Origin: Chrysophaeum taylorii
Taxonomy: Eukaryota > Sar > Pelagophyceae > Pelagomonadales > Pelagomonadaceae
Direction of reading: 5' to 3'
DNA length: 64,000 bases
Assembly: GCA_029834535.1 (NCBI GenBank)
Contig: JAQMWT010000309.1
Span: forward strand, 434,001 to 498,000
Under the pieces are notes generated by a model. It worked only from the letters and a program-made list of their open reading frames with translations, had not been told where the DNA came from and ran no database searches. Position 1 is the stretch's first letter. Every line of letters begins with the position of its first letter. A program made the translations under genes and the position numbers. Shown here one piece after another: positions 55,038-64,000 of this stretch.

Positions 55038-56210
55038 TCCTAACTACTAATCGACAGATGTTTGTCTGTCTGTCTGTTTGTTTGTTTGTCTGTCTTTAAA
55101 TGTCGACTGCTAAGAGGGGGGGGTGTGTGTGGGGAGCATGAAGGATGTGGGTGGGTTTGTGGGGTATGAGGGTTTGTTTGTCTGTCCCTCGATTTAGGGT
55201 AAGGGTCAGGTAGGCACGAGAGTAAGGATCAGGTAGGCGCGAGAGCCAGACAGTGATCCTCCAAGCCGTCTACGGCGACCTCGCAGACTATTTCCACGAC
55301 CCGCGGCGGCTCTTTCAGCGCGCCATTCTCACGCCCCGTCGAAACGATGTTGTCGATGCTGACAACGCGCGCATGACCGCGGCCTTTTTTTCCCGGAGAC
55401 GAGGCGTCGGAGTTCTTTTCGGCCGACTAGGTTGGGTCGGAAGACGACGCCTCGCTCTTTACAGTCGAGTTTTCGACTCCCTGACAACCAACGGCATGCT
55501 GACTTTGATCGCGAGCTTAAGGTCTTCGCAACCTCGACCCGTCGCACGGCCACTGCAACGGTACTAGATACATGATCGATCGTGTCGTGTCACCGAGGCT
55601 CCTCCAACCTGTATCGCTTAAGGCCCGCCGACGCCAAACGATTACCAAGAGCCAGGGCCAGACGCCCCGCGAGGTCGGCGTCCTCTCCCCCAAGCCCGTC
55701 TTCTGTCACGTCCAGCTCTACGTGGCTCTCTGTCGATCGGCAACCCCGGGGATATGCTCTTCTGAGTCGACGACTCCACCCTACCCCACACGTGCTACGC
55801 AATACCTATAAGCCCCCTCCCGGCGTCTACACGCGCACTGTAAGTGAACTTACTGGGACCAGGTGAACTTACCGGGGTTTGAGATTGGGATAGGTGAACT
55901 TAGTGACCAGGTGAACTTACTGGGACCAGATGAACTTACTGGGGGTTTAAGAGTAAAATCAAAGGTTGGCGGCGTGTGCGGATCGAAGCAGCTTAGATTG
56001 GCTGAGGCGACAGCGACGAGCTCGAAGGAGTGGTGTGAGCACGAGTGGGTTTACGCCGAACTTACTGGGGTTAGAGATTTGGACTAGGTGAACTTACTGA
56101 CCAGGTGAACTTACTGGGGTTAGAGATTGGGACTAGGTGAACTTACTGGGACCAGGTGAACTTACTGGGGTTAGAGATTGGGACTAGGTGAACTTACTGG
56201 CCTGCACTTG
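55038..56210 (+). repeat. Array unit 6 with ~85-bp insertion in its TGTC run
   Basis: Same layout, but the 5' (TGTC)n run is interrupted at ~55,094-55,168 by a G/T-rich sequence (TTTAAATGTCGACTGC then GGGGGGGTGTGTGTGGGG). Subtype GGCCGACTAGG plus CCGACGCC. Confidence 0.85.
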
Positions 56211-57241
56211 TCCTAACTACTAATCGACAGATGTTTGTCTGTCTGTTTGTTTGTCTGTCTGTTTGTCCCTCGATTTAGGGTAAGGATCAGGTAGGCGCGA
56301 GAGTAAGGATCAGGTAGGCGCGAGAGCCAGACAGTGATCCTCCAAGCCGTCTACGGCGACCTCGCAGACTATTTCCACGACCCGCGGCGGCTCTTTCAGC
56401 GCGCCATTCTCACGCCCCGTCGAAACGATGTTGTCGATGCTGACAACGCGCGCATGACCGCGGCCTTTTTTTCCCGGAGACGAGGCGTCGGAGTTCTTTT
56501 CGGCTGACTAGGCTGGGTCGGAAGACGACGCCTCGCTCTTTACAGTAGAGTTTTCAACTCCCTGACAACCAACGGCATGCTGACTTTGATCGCGAGCTTA
56601 AAGTCTTCGCAACCTCGACCCGTCGCACGGCCACTGCAACGGTACCAGATACATGATCGATCGTGTCGTTGTCACCGAGGCTCCTCCAACCTGTATCCCT
56701 TAAGGCCCGCCTACGCCAAACGATCAACAAGAGCCAGGGCCAGACGCCCCGCGAGGTCGGCGTCCTCTTTCCCAAGCCCGTCTTCTGCCACGTCCAGCTC
56801 TACGTGGCTCTCTGTCGATCGGCATCCCCGAGGATATACTCATCTGGGTCGACGACTCCACCCTACCCCACACGTGCTGCGCAATACCGATAAGCCCCCT
56901 CCCGGCGTCTACACGCGCACTATAGGTGAACTTACTGGGACCACGTGAACTTACTGGGGTTTGAGATTGGGACTAGGTGAACTGAGTGACCAGGTGAAAC
57001 TGGGACCAGGTGAACATACTGGGGTCTTTAGAGTAAAGGGTTTTAGAGTAAACTCAAAGGTTGGCGGCGCGTGCGGATCAAAGCAGCTGAGATTGGCGGA
57101 GGCGAGAGCGACGAGCTCAAAGGAGTTGGTGTGAGCTAGGTGAACTAACTGACCAGGTGAACTTATATGAAACTTACTGGGACCAGGTGAACTTACTGGG
57201 GTTAGAGATTGGGACTAGGTGAACTTACTGGCCTGCACTTG
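56211..57241 (+). repeat. Array unit 7
   Basis: Same layout. Subtype GGCTGACTAGG plus CCTACGCC. Confidence 0.85.
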
Positions 57242-57262
57242 TCCTAACTACTAATCGACAGA

Positions 57263-57298
<36 letters not shown>

Positions 57299-58255
57299 CC
57301 TCGATTTAGGGTAAGGATCAGGTAGGCGCGAGAGTAAGGATCAGGTAGGCGCGAGAGCCAGACAGTGATCCTCCAAGCCGTCTACGGCGACCTCGCAGAC
57401 TATTTCCACGACCCGCGGCGGCTCTTTCAGCGCGCCATTCTCACGCCCCGTCGAAACGATGTTGTCGATGCTGACAACGCGCGCATGACCGCGGCCTTTT
57501 TTTCCCGGAGACGAGGCGTCGGAGTTCTTTTCGGCTGACTAGGCTGGGTCGGAAGACGACGCCTCGCTCTTTACAGTAGAGTTTTCAACTCCCTGACAAC
57601 CAACGGGATGCTGACTTTGATCGCGAGCTTAAAGTCTTCGCGACCTCGACCCGTCGCACGGCCACTGCAACGGTACCAGATACGTGATCGATCGTGTCGT
57701 TGTCACCGAGGCTCCTCCAACCTGTATCGCTTAAGGCCCACCTACGCCAAACGATCAACAAGAGCCAGGGCCAGACGCCCCGCGAGGTCGGCGTCCTCTT
57801 TCCCAAGCCCGTCTTCTGCCACGTCCAGCTCTACGTGGCTCTCTGTCGATCGGCATCCCCGAGGATATACTCATCTGGGTCGACGACTCCACCCTACCCC
57901 ACACGTGCTGCGCAATACCGATAAGCCCCCTCCCGGCGTCTACACGCGCACTATAGGTGAACTTACTGGGACCACGTGAACTTACTGGGGTTTGAGATTG
58001 GGACTAGGTGAACTGAGTGACCAGGTGAACTAACTGGGACCAGGTGAACTAACTGGGACCAGGTGAACTTACTGGGGTGTTTAGAGTAAACTCAAGGGTT
58101 GGCGGCGCGTGCGGATCAAAGCAGCTTGGATTGGCGGGGGTGAGAGCGACGAGCTCAAAGGAGAGTGGGGTGTGTGGGTGTGAGCACGAGTGGGTTTACG
58201 CCGAACTCACTAGGGTTAGAGATTGGGAGTAGGTGAACTTACTGGCCTGCACTTG
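57242..58255 (+). repeat. Array unit 8 (last)
   Basis: Same layout with a pure (TGTC)n run. Ends CCTGCACTTG at 58,255, after which unique sequence (TCATCACCTTAACGCC) begins. Subtype GGCTGACTAGG plus CCTACGCC. Confidence 0.85.
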
Positions 58256-58410
58256 TCATCACCTTAACGCCCTCTTCGAAAAACCCGACCCAAGTCAGGT
58301 CCCGATTTTCTGAAAATCCTCCAAATATCCTGCCCAGTGGTTATTTGGCCAATTTCATTATTATGCCAATTTCATTATTCGGGGTATGGCTGGGGGGCGC
58401 AGACGGAAGG

Positions 58411-58596
58411 TTATCGACGAGTTGGTTGTCAGTCACATCGCGGTCTCCTCGTCGCATGGCGACAAGCTTGATGATCACTCTCCGCCGACCCACCTTTAGG
58501 CGCCCCTCGTCTACAGGCCCGTGATTCCGGACTCGCTCCTGTCGGTCCGGCCTGGCTCCCATGCTCGGGAGAGGTCTGAAGTTAGTTAGTTAGTTA
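58411..58596 (+). mobile_element. LINE 3'-end remnant with (GTTA)n tail, second copy
   Basis: Near-copy of 29,017-29,218 (TTATCGACGAGTTGG through GGAGAGGTC and GTTAGTTAGTTA), sharing its 3' end with the LINE at 49,764-50,785. Confidence 0.65.
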
Positions 58597-58753
58597 TAAT
58601 GTTGTATGATAAAAAAAGCAGGTACTGGAAAAAAAATAGTCGACGCCTCGTTCTGTAGAGAACGGGTTTTATTTATTTAATTAATTAATTAATTGTGTGG
58701 AGAAATATTGGCCCCCAGCGCAGCACAGCGCAGCCCAGCGCAGTGCAGGAAGG

Positions 58754-60313
58754 ATGTTTTGGGTGATTATGCGAATCGTGGGCGTTGCGGGGTTCGGGTA
58801 CATGTCGTCGGAGGAGGACCCGTTCGTGGTGCCGTCGTTCGACGAGGTCCCCGGGCTGCCGCCGGTATTCGCGTCGAAGACTGTCCAGTTGCACGTGTCC
58901 GTCCTTGCGACGCTGGACCTGGTTCTCTCGAATTACGAGACGCCCATCGCGATCCGGTTCACGGACCTCTTCGACGTCATGTTCTGGAACTGCCAGGCAT
59001 CGTACCACGAGGTCTGGCTCGACGCGGTGACTCTCGAGCGGCCGGCGACGGCGGTTCCGTACGCTTCGCTCCACTCGAGCGACGCGCGAGCTCTGTGCTG
59101 CGTTTACGCGGCAGCCGCCGCGTTCGAGGAGTTGTTCGAAGAATCGGATGCCCAGACCTTTACCGAGGGCTTCGCGGCCCAGCTTCTCGGAATCACCGAG
59201 GTCGGGTTGCCCGAGGAGCTCGCGTCGTGCAACGTTACGTCCGAGTGCGCGGCCGACTACGCGGAAGCTGGCGGGTACGAACCGCGGGCCGTGGGGGCCG
59301 CCGTTGCTTACGGTGTCCTTCGCGGATGGGCCGACGACGACGGCTGGAACGCCGACGGAAGTCGTGGGCAAAACGGCCGCGACTGCACGGCGAATTGCAG
59401 ACCATATCAGGACTACAGCGGCTACGACCCGACTACTAATAGCAGCTGCGCCGCCCGAGCGTCGTGCTGGGAACCGCTGCAAGAAGACAACGGTCGGGGG
59501 TTCTTCGTGCGACAAGAACACGTGGTTCCGCACGTTGGTCCCTACGCGCGGCCGCGCGTCTTGACGCGCGCCGAGGTCGACGCCCGCGGCCTCCCCGCCC
59601 CCGACTACGACTACGATTTGGAAGCTACCCTCGTCATCGACCGACTCAGGGAGCTCGACGACGAGACCAAGGCGGCCATCGAGTTCTTCGACGACAAAAC
59701 AGCCGTCGCCATTCTCTGGGTCGTGGCAGTGGCGACCAAGTACGGCGCTTCCCTCTCGCTCGAACGTCTCGTTTGGCTCTTGGTCGGCTACACGGCTGGC
59801 GAACTCGACGCGACGATCGTCGTGTGGAACGAAAAGGTTCGCCACTCTTTGGTGCGAACGACCACCGTTATCCAGCAGCGCAGTGGACTGGTCGAGACGT
59901 GGGCGGGGCCTCATCGTGGCCTCGGGGAGATCGACCGCAGAGACTTCCAGCCGTATATCAGGGTCATGCCGCACGCCGAATTTCCGTCCGGCTCGGGCTG
60001 CCTCTGCCTCGCCGTCGAAGACTTTTCCGACGCGGCGCTCTTATACCTCTACAACGACACGACAGCCCTTCCGGTCGTGGTGCCCGTCGCCGCTGGATCC
60101 TCGTCGGTCGAGCCCGGGACGACGCCAGCCGAAGATCTTCTCCTCGTCTACCCGAGCGTCAAGGACTACCGCCTCGCCTGCGGCTCCACGCGCCTCGCCG
60201 GCGGCATGCACTTCACCGCCGCGGTCAACGCATCCTACGATCTCTGCGACGGCATCGGAACGGCGGCCCTTTCCTTCGCGACGGCACTCCTTGAGAATTC
60301 GCCGCTCGCTTGA
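58754..60313 (+). CDS. Vanadium-haloperoxidase/PAP2-like protein with the PSGH histidine replaced by serine
   Basis: A 519-residue protein from ATG 58754 (frame open further upstream without an ATG). Known: vanadium haloperoxidases bind vanadate with Lys, Arg, Ser-Gly-His, Arg and His. Seen here with matching spacing: Lys361 and Arg368 in WNEKVRHSLVRTT; PSGS (Ser412-Gly413-Ser414) in HAEFPSGSG where PSGH is expected; Arg480 and His486 in RLAGGMHF. So all vanadate ligands but the acid-base His of PSGH are kept. The N-terminal half (~20-330) is helical with several Cys (e.g. CTANCRPY, CAARASCW). MRIVGVAGFG near the start is only a weak signal. Inferred: a diverged haloperoxidase-like or phosphatase-like enzyme of uncertain activity. 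Confidence 0.7.
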   Translation: MFWVIMRIVGVAGFGYMSSEEDPFVVPSFDEVPGLPPVFASKTVQLHVSVLATLDLVLSNYETPIAIRFTDLFDVMFWNCQASYHEVWLDAVTLERPATAVPYASLHSSDARALCCVYAAAAAFEELFEESDAQTFTEGFAAQLLGITEVGLPEELASCNVTSECAADYAEAGGYEPRAVGAAVAYGVLRGWADDDGWNADGSRGQNGRDCTANCRPYQDYSGYDPTTNSSCAARASCWEPLQEDNGRGFFVRQEHVVPHVGPYARPRVLTRAEVDARGLPAPDYDYDLEATLVIDRLRELDDETKAAIEFFDDKTAVAILWVVAVATKYGASLSLERLVWLLVGYTAGELDATIVVWNEKVRHSLVRTTTVIQQRSGLVETWAGPHRGLGEIDRRDFQPYIRVMPHAEFPSGSGCLCLAVEDFSDAALLYLYNDTTALPVVVPVAAGSSSVEPGTTPAEDLLLVYPSVKDYRLACGSTRLAGGMHFTAAVNASYDLCDGIGTAALSFATALLENSPLA

Positions 60314-63300
60314 CGACTTTGTTTCCATCAGGAGTAATAATAATAAACTGCTTCGTTTCGCTCATAACTACCTATTCAAATCCTTGAGGAGGACGATTTG
60401 AATAGCTATACTTATAAGCGCGAGCGCGATGGTCGGGAAAAAACAACGCGTCGTCTGCGCGAACTTTGACAGTCCTGCGTCTCTCTCTCGCGCGATTACC
60501 GGTGAGCACATCATCCTGCTTCGTCTCTTGAAAATGTTTCCCGCCATCAAGGCCGCCGCCACATGTACAGAAGAAGGAAAGTAACCGAGGTTAATTAACC
60601 TGCGGTAGCGCCAGAAAATCGCACGCACTAAAAATTTGTCTAGATGATGAGGACTAAGTAAGCGTTTCGATGCGAACTTCTTCTTCTTCTTTAGCGCTCG
60701 CCATAGCAGTCCCCCGCCCACAAGCACAGGACCCATCTTTTTTCAGGCCCCGTGCTCGCGACGCTTCTTCGGTCCCCCTTCAGGTCTGCACTCAGCAGTG
60801 ATACAATCGAGACGAATCTCGGCAGCGAAAATCCCCTCCTTGTGTACAAAAACAACAACCACTTTTCCAGTCCTCCGAGACGCATTCTTACCAGCGAGCG
60901 TCCGCTGATTGATTCTCCGCATGTACGCCCGATGCTCCAGCAGCTGAAGCTGGCACAGCAAGAGTGATTTCCGCGCACAACGCCCTCGACAGCCAGAGCG
61001 CCGTGTTGTTTCTTTCGTCCACACGCGCGTCGAACGTCGGGATCCTTGCCCTCTTATTCGTTTTGCTTGCCACGCCCAAGCTTGCCATACCGATTTTCGT
61101 TACAACTGGATTTGCTCGCGCTCTGCGGCCACCTCGTGCGGCATCGTCCCAGGAGGGTCTCCTCAACCCCGTAGAACCACTGGAAATCGCGCCAGTGTTA
61201 CTTATGCCCACATTCCCTTCATGCTCTTGCGGGGCCCACCTTTCTTCCCTCATCTCGAACATCCTCGATCACCTCGCCTACGTCGCCCACACTCAAACGC
61301 GCCGAGCTCGTCCTGGGCCTTTTCAAGAACTACATTGAGGACGCCAAGCAGACTTCGCGCTTATACCGAGCACCCCCCGCCCCTCGAAGCGCGCTTCGAC
61401 CACACCCAGGCACCTCGCCTTTTCTTATAAATACAAGAATGGTGCGCGGTGCTGTCAAGCAGTAGAGCGCACTCGTCACACTTCCCTTTTCGGAGGCGCT
61501 CGGGAAGTTCCGTAAAATCTTAAACTTTCCGCGCGCCTTATAGTGGAATACAAACTTCGCTCAACTATTGACTAAAAACCCCCCGTGGACAACACCGCGC
61601 GGACCCAGCCAGACGCGCCGGAGCTTTCGTCCAATTGAGGATTTCGTGCGACAATTTTGGGCCGTCTTGAAATCACTCTGTCTACCTATGGTGGACAGCG
61701 GCTGGCGTTGACGGCTTTTGTTCGCGGGGGGGGTCTCGGAGCCACCCGGCGCGGCGACCTCGGCGGCAAGCGCGAGTCACGGCCTAGCAGTCTTGAAGAT
61801 GCCGAGAGAGTCCGATTATTCGTCCTTTTTCTTGGGCTGGGGCGCGTCACCGATGATGATGATGAACTTGGCTCGAAGCGACGAAGGGACTTAGGAGCTC
61901 CTTCTCGAGCTGGATCCAGCGAGGGGGCCATGCCATAGGCTATGGCATCGTTTTCGCGGTTGCACGCCCGGTACTTAGGTTGTTGTAATGGCCCACGGAC
62001 TAGTGGTTCCACCATAAACACGGGCGTTGGTCGTGTTCTCGGCGCCGCGTCCGCGCCGTAGACTCTATTATACTCATTGATGATGATCCCCTTCGCGTCA
62101 CCCCGCTGCCTCGAGCTCGGCCAAATCATTGGCCGCCTTCAATATCCGAGTGGCTCCTGCGGCGCGCGCCAGCGCCTGCGCGTCCGACTCGCGGAGCACC
62201 TCGAAAAGGCTGTAGTAGACTTAGCTGGAAGCAGCAACAAACTCGTGTCGCTCTTCTTCAAAGGCCGCCGCCGGTTGAAGACCATGATTCCCCACGATGG
62301 TGGTGATTACGCTGACCGCCGCACTTACGAGGACGTACCTTCTCTTCCTTCGGGGAAGGAGACCCCAACGCGCGGCGTCTTGTAAGCTGGCGACAATTGC
62401 CACAGTCGTGCGACGGGTTATGTCCTTAGGGTCATCAAGGCCGCCGCCCATCCTCCAAGGACGGACGCCTTGGAACCAGTCCACAGAGCCAGCGACAGTG
62501 GTTGATCGACATACGTAGTGGAAGCGCTCAATGAGCCCTGCTTGGGGGTCGCAGGTAATGCTGTCGGGGCGACAACTCTGCGGTCGCGAAGATGGGCCCA
62601 TAGCTCGAAGGAGACCTCGAGCAACAACAACTCGAGCAGCGCCGGGATGTTCTTCGGGCAGACCGCTTTTTGAAGACGGCTGCCAGGTCTCGAGGAGAAG
62701 TGCACTGACAAAAATCCCTGGCATCATTCGTTCGCGTGCCGGATCCCATTACGCGCCCGCGTCGGTCGTCCGTAATTTAGAGCCGCCGTGATGTTTTAAT
62801 TTGCGACATGTCGTCGTCGTCGTAGCAGCGCGACCTGAGGATACTTTCGCAGCTCGGAATCAAGGCGGAGGCGAAGTGACTCCTTCGTGCCACCGAGTTG
62901 ACAGACAGACGACGGAGCCCGAGGCAGCCGTCGAACGCGCGGTGGACCGGCACCTCGGGGAGACAATAGCTGTGGCTGTCCAAAGAAAGGTCGACGAGAC
63001 TGAAACGCAGCTGGGCTCGCGCGACCTGAATCTCGTTGGCCGGGCGGATTCAACTCGGGGGCAAAGCAGACGGAGCGTATTAGAGAATCAACTCTCCAAA
63101 CGTAAACAGGTCGCCTAGTTGTGATGCACCATGGAGAGTAGCGCGAGTTGAGAATCGTAGCCGCAAACCAACAGAAGAAACTGCCCGATCCTCCCAACTC
63201 GAGATGATCCCGCGGTGACCACGCCTCGGCGCCTAGACGCCGGGGTTCGCGAGCAGAAGAACAAGTCACAGGACTATTATTCACTTTTGGCCCAAAAATA

Positions 63301-64000
63301 CCTCCGGAAATTTGTATCTCCAGAGTTTTGCTCCCGCCAGAGAGACAGAAGCCTGCGTCTGTTTTGCCGAGCCCTCGAGCATACTACCGAGCTCGTCGTG
63401 GCGATACTGCAACGACTGGTTCCCGCGTCGAAGGATTCGAACCGCAGATTGCACAACGCACGAGGCATTCTACGCGGCGTCCGAGGAAAAGAATCCCGAT
63501 GCTTGCAGCGGGCACGTGGCTCATCTGCGACAGCAGCGAGAGTGTCGCTTCTTGGTGGATTTTCCGAGTCGGTCAGTCAACGGGTTGACTCTGAGCGGGA
63601 TGCGCTCCGGCCGCAGAGCCCTCCGGCTGTCGAGCCAAACGACAAGATGCAGCAGGGCGCGCGAGGCAGACTCCGTTTCCGCCTGCCCGCGTTTTCAATC
63701 GCGGCCAGGCGCTTTGTCAGCGGCACCGATATCTTCCCCGCGGCGTGCGAACGGTACAAGAAGCCTCGTTGATGACACCGTACGGTCGACGACACTAAAA
63801 ATCACCCGACGTTAAAAATTACCCACTTCTTGGCGAAATGGTCATCAGTTCCGCGGCGAGGAAGATTCCACCAGAGCCGAGCCCAAGGTGGCCGAGCACC
63901 CCGAAGGTACGGAAGTAGCCTGGGCCGCCCCCAACGACAGCCCGGGAGAAGCGGCGGCGAGAAAAAACGGCTCCTAAGAAGCGAGGTTTTCAACGAGAAA
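60314..64000. other. Gene-poor region; no supported gene
   Basis: About 3.7 kb. Some patches read like former coding sequence (plus 61,290-61,350 LKRAELVLGLFKNYIEDAKQ; minus 62,129-61,900 INEYNRVYGADAAPRTRP, then QPKYRACNRENDAIAYGMA; minus 62,727-62,221). None has a recognisable domain or a clean gene structure. Consistent with decayed mobile DNA. Confidence 0.4.

Noticed and set aside
45875-57979. Array-unit ORFs (e.g. 204 codons at 45,875 and 53,025) as functional genes
   Set aside because: They mix true helicase residues with out-of-frame Arg/Ser-rich sequence after the T-run; conserved helicase blocks lie in three different frames with stops between.
63415-63490. tRNA-like ggattcgaacc box with a possible acceptor stem on the minus strand
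   Set aside because: The stems enclose only ~55 nt and the T-stem does not pair; no cloverleaf possible.

Overview
This window is nuclear DNA of a eukaryote, most likely a flagellated alga with a secondary (heterokont-type) plastid. Three lines support this. There is a nuclear-type sigma-70 gene and a thylakoid-lumen pentapeptide protein with a two-part presequence. There are several ciliary or centriolar genes: a giant Sfi1-like centrin-binding-repeat protein, an ARL13-like GTPase with docking domains, and a CIMIP2/FAM166-like microtubule inner protein. The transposons are all of eukaryotic type (LINE, PIF/Harbinger, hAT, Helitron-type helicase). Genes are GC-rich, tightly packed and mostly intronless. 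The lineage assignment is inference; no marker here fixes the species.

Layout. (1) 1-22,460, minus strand: one uninterrupted reading frame of at least 7,486 codons that leaves the window at its left edge. The first ~2,200 residues are coiled coil with a 94-residue tandem array. The rest consists of roughly sixty Trp-centred Sfi1-like repeats, including seven near-identical 195-residue units. (2) 22,461-35,913: compact gene block. It holds a two-TM protein, a lumenal pentapeptide protein, a soluble adenylyl cyclase fused to PH/C2-like and cyclic-nucleotide phosphodiesterase domains, KEOPS subunit Pcc1, a secreted EGF-like protein, the ARL13-like GTPase, the plastid sigma factor, a multi-TM protein and the CIMIP2-like protein. 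Several convergent pairs abut or overlap at their stop codons. (3) 35,914-45,750: gene-poor and decayed, with microsatellites, GC-rich palindromes, unidentified broken ORFs, an intact atypical SDR gene, a truncated GST and a hAT transposase remnant. (4) 45,756-58,255: eight ~1-kb units, each with the same broken C-terminal piece of a PIF1/Helitron-type helicase. A PIF/Harbinger element and a 5'-truncated LINE lie between units 1 and 2. (5) 58,411-64,000: a LINE 3' remnant, an intact vanadium-haloperoxidase-like gene lacking the usual PSGH histidine, and ~3.7 kb with no gene I can support.

Functional links are modest. The Sfi1-like, ARL13-like and CIMIP2-like proteins all point to a cilium/basal body. 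The cyclase-phosphodiesterase would both make and destroy cyclic nucleotide. The sigma factor and pentapeptide protein serve the plastid. I see no operon-like logic beyond short shared promoters and overlapping 3' ends.
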